64,000 nucleotides of DNA, from contig JAQGEQ010000330.1 of NCBI GenBank assembly GCA_034620365.1, positions 434,001-498,000 of the forward strand. Reading direction: 5' to 3'. Within the stretch, counting starts at the first letter, position 1; each line of letters begins with the position of its first letter. The DNA is from Pegea sp. RAD2-039. Taxonomy: Eukaryota; Chordata; Thaliacea; Salpida; Salpidae. Below, one piece after another: positions 8,801 to 21,700 of this stretch. The notes below the pieces were generated by a model. The model was given only the letters and a program-made list of their open reading frames with translations, ran no database searches and was not told the DNA's origin. The position numbers and the translations under genes were made by a program.

Positions 8801-11040
8801 GAGATGATTTTGCTGGTAAATGTTTACTCACAATTTATAAGAATGAATAAATAGCTTTGTGTAGATCAGAGGGTTTAAAAATATAATTTTTAAAATTGTT
8901 TTTCAGTTTGAGTTGTTTTTTTTTCATCAATATTTTTTTTATTGATCAAATGGTCTATGTTACTATGTATGTTACAGTAAATGATAATTATTTGAAACGT
9001 TTTCTATTTTTATTATTTGTGATCGGCGGTTTGTATTTTTATTTGTAAACGAACTATATCTTATTTCGTTCTTTGTCCAAGTTTAGTTGTTTAGTTTTCA
9101 AACCCTCAAGTTTTTTTTTGTCTCTTATTTATTACCAAAAAGCTTCTGTATTTAAATTTTAAGTTCTTAGTTAATCAATGCTGTGCAAACTGCTGATAGA
9201 TTTTAGTTTTAACAAATCCGTTTAAAACTTTTTAAATTTCTGCAACTTAATACTCTTCACAATTTTTTTTTTATTTATTTAATTGAAACTTCAGTTTTTA
9301 GTAGATACTCAAAATAATTTCAAGAAAATAAAGTTTCATTCTTAAAATCTTTTTTTTCAAACCTAATGCTATTTTGTTTATCATTTCATTTTAGAAATAA
9401 ATAGTTTTAATAAATCATATTGCATCATAATTAATCCCTTCTGCTATAGCACTAAGCAGTTTATTACCCGAATGGTTAAAACTAACTTGAAAGATTGAGT
9501 TGATGAAAAATTGAAATAATTATCTAATTTTCTTAAACTTTGTCAGCATGTCTTTTATTACGTCAGAAGAAGAAATTATTGCTTAACGTTTGCCAGTAAG
9601 TTCAGTTTAAACTATTTTATAATAGTATTATTTTAAGTTGTCAATTTAGATTTAATAATATTCTTTTTTTCTTAAATTACTTTCAGTATATCTAAACACA
9701 ATTACTTTTTCAACTGAATTACTTTCAGCAAACAAGATAAAACCAAAACATCTAGAAACTTTACTTTGCCGTTGTCTTTTAATTATGCAATCTACAAATT
9801 CACCGAATTTCTTGAGAAAATCGTTTAGTTTATCTTTAAAATATGTTTTTTAATAATCAGCACAAGTTTGTGGATGACGTAAAAAACCATTCTGTAGAAT
9901 TTAATTCATAAAAAAATGTTTCAAAAATACTTCAGTTTATTGTTTACAATATTAGAAAACTGGAAATTTTATTAGATGAACGAAAAGTTGATTTAACACA
10001 TCTATCCACACGATATCTTAGCCAAAAATCATAATGTTTATAAAAATAAACATTTTAACTGTAAACAATAATCATATATATTATTACAAATGTAATAGCA
10101 ATTTATTACACCAAATTTTGACTCACAATAACTTTCTTTAGCTACTGAGAGAAGTCAATTACTAGAAATTTTCTAGACTAAATTTTCACATTAATACAAT
10201 TATACAATAAAGTTAAATTAATATAAACATATAAGATGGTTTGAAATATTGTAGACAAAAAACTATTAGACTGATAGATTTTTTGTAATTAAGAACACTT
10301 TAACACTTTAATCAGTTTTCTCAAACAAACATTTTACTTAAAAAGATTAAGTAATATAAAACAACAAATTTAGGATTTCATTTTGTGTTATAAATCAAAC
10401 CATAAAATTCGAAAGAAAATCATAGCATAGAATTTACATATAATTATGTTCTAGACAAAATCTATCGATTAAATTTATTAAAAGATTTTTTGGCATTTTA
10501 TAGCTTATATGACGGTTTATCATTTTCCGCAGTCAAATTGTTAAATAATAAAACTATAAATATTTAATTGTAGTCATTAACAGATTACATAAATGTAGTT
10601 CAATGATAATCTACATTTTTAAAAGCTTTGAATAGGAAATTATATTAGTGGACTTGAAATCGAGGTGTCTTAGGAGAAAATTTAAAGTAAATTTTTTAAC
10701 AGTCAAGATGTTTTTTCTAATAAAATAGACCTTTACTAATGAATTAGAAAAGTATTATTAGAAAAATAATCACTGAAACCAGTTAAAGATTTAGTGGATA
10801 TCATTTAACTTTTTTTTTTTTATTTAACTTTATTATTTTCAAATAGTTTTAAATATTTATAATAGTCGTTCAATAACCCTGCATTTTTACAATCATTCAA
10901 CATTTAAACAACTCTAAACTAACTGAATTATGTCATCAGTATTTTATGAAAAAATCTCATTTAATAATGGTTGAAAAAATACTGATGTTTTGTTAATTAA
11001 ATATCCCCTGTATAGCAACTTTGCTATAAAATTTATAATG
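8801..11040 (+). repeat. Type-1 3' flank of gene B (left inverted-repeat arm)
   Basis: Non-coding block shared with D (26,540-28,800, direct) and with C (14,770-16,960), F (39,625-41,960) and A (inverted). With gene B and its 5' flank it forms the left arm of a large inverted repeat whose right arm is 14.65-19.75 kb. No ORF is conserved among the copies. Confidence 0.85.
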
Positions 11041-11200
11041 TGGGTTAGCCAGAAAAAAAGCAGACAACAAAATCTGTAACACAGACTTGCTTCGTTGTCA
11101 AATGATTGCTGGTCATCTGGTTGCTAGAGAAACAAACAGCCAGCAGATGCAATGCTTGCAATTAAATATTATGAATATTTGACCCGCTATAATCGCTATA
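11040..11200 (+). repeat. Junction piece Y, copy 1 (possible coding remnant)
   Basis: Related to 14,480-14,770 (-), 28,800-29,060 (+) and 54,360-54,530 (-). On the plus strand one frame reads DLLRCQMIAGHLVARET without a stop, similar to LLRCHMIAGHLAVREP in two other copies. This looks like a fragment of an unidentified coding sequence. No family could be assigned. Confidence 0.5.
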
Positions 11201-14100
11201 ATATAAGGTGATTTTGAGACAAACTTTATTTCTTTGACATTAGTCTTATAGAAAATTATAACTTACTGATAGTTGCATAAAACTTTTGTTGTAAGTTCAA
11301 AGTCTGTAAGCTAGATTATTTATCTAAAAGATCTAAGAATACAAAAATTATAATTTTACAAAATATGAAATAAAAATATTATAGGGTCAGATTTTTTAAT
11401 TTTTTTTAAACCTTACACTTAGTTAAAAAACTTATCTGATATTAATTCATAGGTTTTTTTAGGTTTTTTTAATTCAGTGAAACACTCTTAGCTAATTTTG
11501 ATAAACTTAAATTGTGTATCAGAATTAAAATAACTAAGCAGTGCAAATATCAAAGATACTGATGAATATCTAATAGAGAACTTTTACTTCTGCAAAAATC
11601 TTAGATACAGAACTCAACTTAATACTTTCTTTTTTAACTTAGTGAATTACTGAGTTGGAAAAACTATACAAGAACATAGCCTGAAGCAATGCAAAGTTTT
11701 TAAAATTATTTATCATCAGCGACGTCTAGCGTCAACTTTTACGACTAAAACAATTAAAAATAAAAAATTGTTAAATAAATTGTTCTAATTATATAGAAAA
11801 GTGGTTTTAGTTACACAAAATAAATGATTTTAGATTTGAATTAGTTTTTAGAAATTAAACTAAGTTCTTATAACATATATAATAATGATAGAACATACAA
11901 GAAGAAAGAATAAATACAAGAAGAATACTAATAAGAATAATATTTAGAAGAAAAATAAGGATAGAAACAAGAAGAACATTTACTTATGATAAGATATACA
12001 AACAATATTAAAAATTTAAATTATGATAAGATTGGTAGGAAAATAAAATCAAATACTGATTAATATTAAAGACTAAAAAATATAAATCAAAATTATCCTT
12101 CTCTTTTTATACAAAATGTTTTCCTTTGACAACAATTTTAAATTACTTTTTTTACTTAATTAGATTAATTTTCTACAAAAAGTTCATCGAAGACTAGAAA
12201 GAAAAAAACTTTTATAAAACAACTAAGTGAAATAATAAATTTATTACAAATATACTAATAGTAGTCTACCAATATTACGATTATTATATTCAAATTTAAA
12301 GGTTTTATTAACAACAAAAGTTGAAAATAATATATTTTCAGAAATTTAATTTTTTATAAAGTTTATCGACAGATTGTCGATTTCAAAATAATGCTAGTGT
12401 GGAGGCAAATTAGCTGAGCAATTTGTTGAACTAAAAAATAGTTCTTTCTTTTATTAATTTCTTTCGATCTAGTATTTGTCAGGAGGAAAGTACTTTTTCA
12501 AACTTTTCTTTTTCTCTATAAGTTTGATTTATTAAAAACTGTTAGACAAACTTTATTTCTCTGACATCAATCTTATAGAAGACTGTATCTTATTTCTAGG
12601 TGCAAAACACTTTTGAGTTTAAATTTTTCAGGTAATTCGTTAAAACTAAACATATTTTTTATATAAAGATATTTGTATTAGTTTGAATAAAATTTTTACA
12701 AATATTAAAAAATAAAGTCTTTCAAGTTCAAAGTCTTAGACTATTTATCAAACAGATCTAAGGAGAAATTTACAATTTTACAAAATATGAAAATAAAATT
12801 TTTACAGCGACATGTTGTGGCTGAAAAATAAATATTAAAATCTAATATTATTTGACAATATTTTTTGATTTACAGTCTAATAAAAGAAATTCCAATAAAA
12901 GTGAGACAAACTGCAAATAAATTGTTAAGGTCAGTTTTTCTCTGACTCTTAATTAATTGACATGGTAGAATTTGTTAGATAATATTTTTCTTTAATCTTA
13001 CTAATGTTATTCTAAACTTATTTAAGTATTTTAGGAAAACAGTTGATTAAATTTAGTTTTATAGTTATTATATAATATTATATACTTAGATAATATTTAT
13101 ATAATTATATACTAGTAGTGAATTATACTTCGCATTATTTCAATAATTTGGAAAATAATATTTTTTTGATTACGTCACATATAAAGTTTTAAAAACACAA
13201 TTTTTTGTGATGATTTTATGAAACTAGTTCAAGCTTCAAATTTTAGTAATGGAGAATTGTCTTTAAGTATAAATAAAGCAATCAAAATATTTTTATTTTA
13301 TAAGCTATAAGTTGAAATGAAAGAATTCAGTTTAAAATCACTTTAATGTATTCATTATGAGAACATGCAGAAAATATTTTGGAATGTAAAATTTTTCTAA
13401 TTTATTTTTGCAATATTTTCATATTGATAAGAATTTTTCCAACCAATCGAGCTGCAATTTATGAGTAAAATATACAATACAAGTTTTTTTCAATATTACT
13501 TGAATGCAATTAAATGAATGTAATTACTTTAAAGAAACATTCTTTATTAGACAAAGTAATTTCAATTTTTAAGAAATTAGGCAAATTTTTCAACAATGAG
13601 AAGAATTTATTTAAACTTTTGAAAATTAATTTAGCAGCTTTTGGATTGTTAATTATATAAATTCTTATCATTAATATGCTATCTGTCAAAAATCATTATA
13701 TTGAAATTATTCCATCCAAAACCATTTGGAAAACTTATTTCTGTTTCAAATAACTTTTCTATTAATGTTACAGCTTTTTTAAATTCGTTTGTATGATTAA
13801 TAAAATTAGGAACTATCAACGTAAGCCACAAAATTTTTTTTTTCAATAAAATGATTAAATTTCATTTTTCTGCTTCCATGAATGCTGTTGAGTAAAATAT
13901 GAATACATTTTCTTTAAATCTAATAATTCTTTTTATTGTTTAGCAATAAAAATTTCTTCTAATCTATAGCGACCGTTTTGTAAGACATAAGTAATTAGAT
14001 CAAAAAAGTTTTCTTTTTATTTCATCTTGAATTCAGTTTAATATTTGTGGTTATCTGGCTGTTAGAGAATCTATGGATTCCATAAAAATGAATTTAAAGA
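11200..14100 (+). repeat. Element X, copy X1
   Basis: Dispersed repeat with relatives at 29.6-31.45 kb (inverted), 49.62-52.45 kb and 61.74-64.0 kb. It contains two diverged tandem sub-repeats: the run around GACAAACTTTATTTC occurs at 11,218 and again at 12,543. A perfect palindrome sits at 12,365-12,381. Relative to X3 and X4 it lacks 538 bases at about 12,113. No intact ORF was found, and termini and target-site duplications could not be defined, so its class is unknown. Confidence 0.75.
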
Positions 14101-14770
14101 TAATTAAAAAAATTCAAATCAAAACTCAAAATATAAAACTTTACAGTTTCGATTATTTATCACCTTTTGTAAAAGAAATAAGATTGTCAATAAATTTTAA
14201 ATAAATTTTTGTTGATCCTAAATCTGGGACTAAAGAATAAATAGTTAAATTGTTTCATTGATCATACTAAGTAGTACTGATTGTAAAGATTAAATAATAA
14301 CAAGAAATATGTGTAGTTACTAATACCAATAAAAAAAAAAGACTCCATGATGACACCATTCGGAAAAGTAATCTTTAAACAGTCTTTCATCGTAGTATCA
14401 AGTTTTCAATTTGAATTTGTATATTTAGATTTAACTAATTTAAACAAAAATGATTATTTCAAATTTGAATTACTAATTTAAGTTTTTAAATTTCAAAGTT
14501 TTTTTTTTCGAAATGCACATCCAAAATTTCCTATCATTTTTATTAAATTTATTTTTTGTCATTTCTGTAAAATTATTTAAAAAATGCATTGAAAAACATT
14601 GAAAAAAATTGCGCTTATCAAATCTCTTGTATGAGTGGCCAAATATTCTTAACATTCAATTACAAGCATTGCATCTGCTGTCGGTTCTTTAACAGCCAAA
14701 TGACCAGCAATCATATGACAACGAAGCAAGTATGTGATACCATCAGCTATTTGTGTGGCTAACTCATATT
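14100..14770 (-). repeat. Junction piece Y, copy 2, and X/Y spacer
   Basis: The inverted match of 28,800-29,560. On the minus strand a frame through about 14,760-14,590 reads LLRCHMIAGHLAVKEP with one later stop. The 60-codon frame at 14,473-14,655 lies across this remnant and is not conserved. The right edge continues directly into the gene C 3' flank, as copy 1 does from the gene B flank. Confidence 0.55.
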
Positions 14771-17031
14771 ATGAATTTCATGGCAAAGTTGTTGTAAAGG
14801 GGATGTTTAATTAACAAAACATCAGTATTCTATTTCAACCATTATCAAATGAGATTGTTTCAACAAATACTGATGACATAATTCATTTAGTTAGGAACTG
14901 TTTAAATGTTGACTGATTGTAAAAATGCAGGGTTAATGAAGGACTTTTATAAATATTTAAAACTACTTAAAAATAATAAAATAAATTAAAATAAATAAAA
15001 AGTTAAATGATATCCACTAAATTGTTAACTGGTTTCAGTGATTATTTTTTTTCAAATAAAACTTTTCTAATTCATTAGTAAAGGTCTTTGTAATTAGAAA
15101 AAACATCTTGACTGTTCAAAAATTTAATTTAAAATTTCTTCTAATATACCTCGATTTCAAGTCCACTAATATAATTTCATTTTCAAAGCTTTCAAAAATG
15201 TAGATTATCATTGAATTACATTTATGTAATATGTTATTGACTACAAACTAAAAATTTATAGTTTTTTTATTAAACAATTTGACTACGGAAAACGATAAAC
15301 CGTCATAAAAGCTAAAAAATGCCAAAAAAATCTTAATAAATTTAATCGATAGATTTTGTCTAGAACATAATTATATGTAAATTCTATGCTATACTTTTTT
15401 TAGAATTTTAAGGTTTGATCTATTACTCAAAATGAAATCCTAAATTTGTTGTTTTATATTTTTTATACTTCTTAAGTAAAATATTTGTTTGAGAAAACTA
15501 ATTAAAGTAAGTGTTATGTGGTTCTTATTTACAATAAATCTATCAGTCTAATAGTTTTTTGTCTACAATATTTCAAACCATCTTATATGTTTATATTGAT
15601 TTAACTTTATTGCATAATTATAATTGTATAAATGTGAAAATTTAGTCTAGAAAACTTCTAGTAATTGACTTCTCTTAAAAGCTAAAGAAAGTTATTGTGA
15701 GTCAAAATTTGGTTTAATAAGTTGCTATTACATTTGTAATAATATATGATTATTGTTTGCAGTTGAACTGTTTATTTTTATAAACATAATTTAAAATGAT
15801 TATTACATAAACTGAATTAATAAACTGAAGTATTTTTGTAAATTTTTTTTTATAAATTAAATTCTACATAATGATTTTTTTTAATTATCCACAAACTTGT
15901 GCTGATTATTAAAGAACATATTTTAAAGATAAACTAAAAGATTAGTTCAAGAAATTCGGTGAATTTGTAGATTGCATAATTTAGATACATCGGCAAACTA
16001 AAGTTTCTAGATGTTTTGGTCTTATCTTGTTTGCTGAAAGTAATTCAGTTGAAAAAGTAATTGTGTTTAGATATACTGAAAGTAATTTAAGAAAAATAAA
16101 ATATTATTAAATCTAAATTGACAACTTAAAATAATACTATTATAAAATAGTTTAAACTGAATTTACTGGCAAACATTAAGCAAGTATTTCTTCTTCTGAC
16201 GTAATAACTGGCTTGCTAACAAAGTTTAAAAAAATTAGATAATTATTTCAATTTTTCATCAATTCAATCTTTCAAGTTAGTTTTAACCATTCGGGTAATA
16301 AACTGCTTAGTGCTATAGCAGAAGGGATTAATTATGATGTAATATGTTTTATTAAAAAGCATTTATTTCTAAAATGAAATGATAAACAAAATAGCATTAG
16401 GTTTGAACAAAGAGATTTTATGAATTAAAACTTTATTTTCATGAAATTATTTTGAGTATCTACTAAAAACTGAAGTTTCAATTAAAAAAATAAAAACAAA
16501 TTGTGAAGAGTATTAAGTTGCATAAATTTAAAAAGTTTTAAACGGATTTCTAAACAAAAACTAAAATTTATCAGCAGTTTGCACAACATTGATTAACTAA
16601 GAGATTAAAATCTAAATACAGAAGCTTTTTGGTAATAAATAAAGGACATTAAAAAACTTGTGGGTTTAAGAAAACTTGGAATAAGAATGAAACAAGTTAT
16701 AGTTCGTTTACAAAAAAAAAATACGAACCGCCGATCACAAACAATAACAGAAAAATAACTTTTAAAATCATTATTATTTACTGTAACATACAACATTTGA
16801 TCAATAAAACAAATATTAATTAAATAAAAACAACTCAAACTAAAAAAACAATTTTAAAAATTATATTTTTAAACCATCTGATCTACACAAAGCTATTTAT
16901 TTCTTCTTATAAATTGCAAGTAAACTTTGACCAGCAAAATGATCTCACTTTTTCTGAGAAACATGAATCATTTCATGGCGTAATCGACATGAATTTCAAC
17001 TAAATTTTTTTTTCACAATCAAAACATATTC
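14770..17031 (-). repeat. Type-1 3' flank of gene C (right inverted-repeat arm)
   Basis: Reverse-complement counterpart of 8,718-11,040. It includes the decayed terminal finger at about 16,955-17,031, which here also carries an extra small indel. No gene is seen in it; the 77-codon frame at 16,605-16,838 is not kept in the other copies. Confidence 0.85.
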
Positions 17032-17742
17032 CTATGGTTTCTCGCCGGTATGAGTCCTTTCATGAGTTACAAGATTGGAATTATGACTAAATTTTCTTTT
17101 ACAAACTATACATTCATATGGCTTCTCACCAGTATGAGTTCTTTCATGACATATAAGACTAGACCTATGACTAAATTTCTTTTCACAAACAATACATTCA
17201 TATGGCTTCTCACCAGTATGAGTTCTTTCATGAATTAAAAGACTGGAATTACGTGCAAATTTTCTTTCACAAACAATACATTCATAAGGCTTCTCACCAG
17301 TATGAGTTCTTTCATGAATTAAAAGACTGGAATTACGTGCAAATTTTCTTTCACAAACAATACATTCATATGGCTTCTCGCCAGTATGAGTTCTTTCATG
17401 ATAAATAAGCTGAGATTTGCATTTATATTTCCTGTTACAGTCTAAGCATTCATATTTGATTTTGAAATTAGATGATAGTTTATTTTCTTCATTATTTTCT
17501 TTCCCTTTGAATGCTTTCCTATCACTGTTAGTGTCTTTAAAGGGGAAACTTGTAGTTGTTGGAATTTCTTTAGTATTATTTAAAGTAGTTTGATCAGCAT
17601 GACTTTTATACAAGCTATATACTCCACCAGAAGTATTTAGCAAAATTTTCTTTTCTGCAGTTTTATTATTAAAACTTTTCTCATCATCATCTGATGAGAG
17701 TTTTCTTTTTGGTGCAAATTTGCTGCCGTGTATCAAGTTCAT
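17032..17742 (-). CDS. C2H2 zinc-finger protein, gene C (type 1, five fingers)
   Basis: A 236-residue protein starting [17 protein letters not shown] at the ATG at 17742. It has the type-1 N-terminal region to residue 98 and then five fingers from Cys99. Helix -1/2/3/6 residues read CSQY, RSSI, RSSI, HSSC, HSNT. Fingers 2 and 3 are identical in protein and differ by very few bases over an 84-base unit, so one arose by a recent single-finger duplication. It is the shortest family member that looks intact. Its promoter module has lost the CpG (GGTAAAGTCA), so its regulation may differ. The expected function is nuclear DNA binding. Confidence 0.9.
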   Translation of the reverse strand: MNLIHGSKFAPKRKLSSDDDEKSFNNKTAEKKILLNTSGGVYSLYKSHADQTTLNNTKEIPTTTSFPFKDTNSDRKAFKGKENNEENKLSSNFKIKYECLDCNRKYKCKSQLIYHERTHTGEKPYECIVCERKFARNSSLLIHERTHTGEKPYECIVCERKFARNSSLLIHERTHTGEKPYECIVCEKKFSHRSSLICHERTHTGEKPYECIVCKRKFSHNSNLVTHERTHTGEKP

Positions 17743-17757
17743 TTTCAAGTTAATAGG

Positions 17758-17774
17758 CTGAAGAAAAAAAAAAC
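17758..17774 (-). promoter_or_regulatory. Splice acceptor before gene C ATG
   Basis: The minus strand reads a long T tract then CTTCAG, 15 bases before the ATG, the same as gene B. Confidence 0.6.
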
Positions 17775-19740
17775 TTTTTTAATTTTAAAATTTGCATATA
17801 AAAAAATCTTAGTTTTAAGTGATTTATTATTTTTATATGAACAAAGTTAGTTTCCTAATGATAACAATCAGGTTTAGATCAAGTTTTGTAAAAGTTTTAT
17901 TCAGAAAATTGTGATATTCTATATACATATTTTTATTTAAAACGAATTTGAAGAACAAATTTTTGTAAACTTTTGCAAGTATTTTCACAAATTATTGGTT
18001 ATAGTTCAATATTTAGACAACAAAATTTATAATTCTATAAAAATAAATAGAAAAAAGTTCTTCTATAGAAAAAGCATTATTGTTTTACATATAGCAGTTA
18101 CGAGGGCAAAACACGTTTGCTTGTGAAAATGATAACATGAGTTCAGAAACTATAAATTAAAAATTATGTAAGAAATGTAATATTTAACAGTGTTTAAAAT
18201 AGATCAACAAGATGTTAAACCTTAATTGTACAGATTTTAATCTGCAGTTATTTATCTCATATTCAAGTGTAAAGTCCTCAATAAAATTAACTTGTATGAT
18301 GTTACATTAATAGTGAGCAACAATTAATCAAAAAATATATCAAACTATTTCTAGTTATTTTTAATTACAAATATACTTAATTATATTTATATATATATAT
18401 TATATTATAGTTATAGTTAGAGAATATTTTAATGAAAATTCAAGAGTTGATTTTGACTTATTGAATTAATTTAAAAATGATAACTCAACTTTAAAAAATA
18501 CATATTTAAGTATCATGGAAATGTAAACCAAATTTATAGCTTACAAGCCAACATAAACGAACAAAATTTCACTTAAAGTCTAATATTTTGACAGTTATAA
18601 ACAATTACTACAAATTTTTATTTTAAAAATTTAATGTCTAAACGCAATACCTGCAAAAACTTCAAAAAAATCAATACTAGCAATTGTCTTCTAAAATTAA
18701 GCAAGCTACATAAGTTTACAAAACATCAAAAATCATTCATGATCATCTAACAACAATCGTTTTTCTATATTGACATTAAGCTTGCAAGTAACTAAAGAGG
18801 CAAAAGCGACTAACAAAACCTTATAATTTAAGCTAAATTATAACAATATATATAACATAAATGACTTTACCAAATATATAAAATTTTCGTCAAAGTTTTC
18901 TTAAGAATATATATATATATATGTTTGATTTAGAAAAGTGATTTATTAATCTTCAAAACAGTTTGGAGAAATTATAATTTTGAAAGTAGTTTTAGAAACA
19001 AAACAATCTTTGCAGGCAAATTCTGATGATAATATCAAAGTTATAGAAGCTTTTACTATTTTGATTTTGTTGGTTGTTGATTATTATTTAAATGGTTTTG
19101 CTGCTTTTTTCTCAGTATTTTGGTACATTATGTTTTTTATTATTATAAAGTAACTGCAAAATCCAAACTTCGTAAGATTATTTGTTCATTCGCTTTTTAT
19201 TATTTTTGTATTTTATATTTTTAAAAGTTGCAAATAAACATTAAATTTCAAGAAATACCTATAGATATTATTCATTTCAATTTTTTTGTACAACCTCTGA
19301 AAAACTATTCTATAAGGTATTCTTGTTTTTGGATGAGTGCGTAGGTTCGTTTGGCTGAATACATTAATTAATCGCTAGAAAAACATTTTTTCAAAAAAAC
19401 GAGTACTAAAGTGATATAACAACTATGTACCACCAACAAATCAATGAATAAGTGAAGTTTTAAGAAAGAATTTCAAGAAGAGCAGTAAGAGGTACATTTT
19501 GGTTCACAAAGCTACCAACAATAAGTGGAAAAGTAGTGTTGTTATTGTTAGTAGTGATAGTAGAATATTTTACCATTTACTTAAATATTTCATCCCCTAT
19601 TACTCTATATATGTAGTTCATTATGTAGTTGACAGTGGTTTGTTAGTAGTGTTTTGTTAGTTATCTTCGTTATTAGTTTCTCTTTGCAAATTGAATAAAG
19701 CTTCTTTAAAGAGTTTTTATCATTAGAGTTGGGAAAATGT
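17775..19740 (-). repeat. Type-1 5' flank of gene C
   Basis: Inverted counterpart of the gene B upstream region. It keeps the candidate donor CAG|GTATTG (minus strand, about 18,650), the (TA)n tract at about 18,910 and the conserved TTTAC...AAAATATTCTACTATC block (about 19,540-19,640). Confidence 0.8.
18862..18871 (-). promoter_or_regulatory. Altered promoter module, gene C
   Basis: The minus strand reads GGTAAAGTCA where the other copies have GGTAACGTCA; the TATA-like run follows. The C-to-A change removes the CpG core of the CRE-like site. Confidence 0.45.
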
Positions 19741-21420
19741 GATTTATTCCAATTAAGAAACCGAAAATTAACTTTCTATAAATAAATTTTACATAACAAC
19801 ATGCACACACTCGTTTAATTTATCATTTAATTTTCTGATGGATCTGTAGATTGTTTTTTGATGGTTGAATACTGTTTTTAAGGTTTCGAATATAAGAGTG
19901 AATAAAGTCACGTTACACATATAGAGGATACACAATCTTAAACTTTCTAAGCAATACAGTCATATACTTCTCAGTGTTACGATTTCAAAAACTAAAAGTC
20001 GTAAGAAAAAGATACCTAACTAAAATTCAGAAAGTTGTTTTTGTGAAAAATTATATATGAAACAGATTAGGTTTTTATCAATACAATGTATATTTATATT
20101 AAACAATTAAGGAAGCAGAGAATTATTAAAAACTTTTCTCAAAATAACTACTACATTTACAAAATAAGTTTAACCATTTAATTTACAACGGAGATATAAT
20201 AACTTTTTGAACTTTTTTTAAAATAAAAACTAATGAATACATATTTGTAAAACCATTAAGACTTTAACCATTTAACAAGCTAAAAACCTCATGAAGACCA
20301 CACATTGACCAGAAAAATTGACCAAATATTTTTCTTTAATTGGCGGTTTTTTCAATAGTTTTTAAATTAAGAATATTTATCAATATTGTCTTCAATGAAT
20401 TATCACTTAAGTGAAATTTGTAAATTTTTGTAGAATAAGTTTTTTTCTCTACAACTCTAAAAGAAAGTTATTACAAGTACAGAATAAATTCAATATTTGT
20501 AAATACTGATTTATTTATTTGTTTTTTAAATTTTATAAGCATTTATTTATCTTAATTTATTTTATTTTATTTTATTTATTGCAATAAACGCGAAGGAGAG
20601 TGCCTAATGTTACCTGTCGCTAACACAAATTCTCACAAATAATAACTATTATAAATATTTGAGTTGGAAATGTAAAAAGAAAATGTTGTAAGACTTGGTA
20701 TTTCATTTACCTCAAAGTTATTGTTATGATAACAATTTCCTTTTTTTCTTGTTTGTTTAAGTTAATTATTTGTTTGCATTCTTACTTATTAAAAAAATAA
20801 ATACTAAGGATTCTTCAGATTTAAGCAAATGACAACTTTTAATTGCAATCAAATCATTTTATTTTTTTAGGATTAGTTTATGTGAATTTGTAAATAGGTT
20901 TGTGTTGACATTAGCTATTTGTAAGGTTTTTGCTTCATAACAAAATTATCAAATAATTGCTTTTAGAGTTTGTTTTTAATATGAATAATCTCATAGTTGT
21001 AGACTAATATTCATTTTTTCATTGAAATCATTTTATCTTTAGGTTTTAGTTAAGCTTTTAGTTAAAATTTAATAAATAAATTGCTCTCAAGGAGTCCAAA
21101 AAAAAGAAAATTTTTAACTAAATCAAACCAATATAATCGAAAATTAACGTCTTAACTCAAAGTTAAACATTTTTTCAAAACCTTAGTAAGAGTTCTCTGT
21201 TAACAATAATCGAACTCATACAAAAACTGAACTGTGCAAGTAACATTTTTCGATAGTAGTTTTTTTTTTGTTTAAAGCATAATTAAGATAGACATTTCAT
21301 ATTACTTTTAAGGAATTCTTCATATGTTTTTATAGAATATTTCTAAATGAATAATCTGTACTTTCTTTCATATTATTGCTTTTTATTAGCCTTTTAAAAT
21401 ACAAAATACTGAAAAAAATA
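19741..21420. other. Unassigned A+T-rich DNA
   Basis: No credible ORF or RNA gene was seen. The only recognisable item is the LINE 3' end listed separately at about 20,551-20,642. Confidence 0.5.
20551..20642 (-). mobile_element. LINE 3' end, degenerate
   Basis: The minus strand reads TGTGAGAAT...TTAGCGACAGGT...CACTCTCCTTCGCG, then TTTATTGCAATAAATAAAAT repeats. The same order occurs at 45,483-45,561 and after the RT fragment at 48,810-48,893. It is a 5'-truncated copy ending in an (AAAAT)n-like tail. Confidence 0.7.
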
Positions 21421-21700
21421 AAAACTAGCTTCTTAAGAAGTTTAGTTTTCTCGATTACAAAATATTAATAAAGAATATATTGGTAGCTAAGCAGTAGCAT
21501 TCAAATGATAATCGACAAGCTACAAAAACCAAACAGCAGAAACTTCTAGAACTTTGATCCTGTCATCATAATTTACGTGCAAGTGAGTTTTTTTGTTTCC
21601 ACAATGTTTCAAATATATAATTTTTCCAAAAGTTTTTGAAGATTACTTTCCTATTGAGCTTTGACTGCTTTAATCTAAAGCAAAATGTAAATTTGCCTTA
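21420..21700 (+). repeat. Fragment of type-2 distal upstream DNA
   Basis: Resembles, in reverse, the region upstream of A (about 4,340-4,560), of G (59,040-59,270) and 44,480-44,690. Landmarks are AGAACTTTGATCCTGTCATC and ATAATTTACGTGCAAG. No gene is attached to it. Confidence 0.55.
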
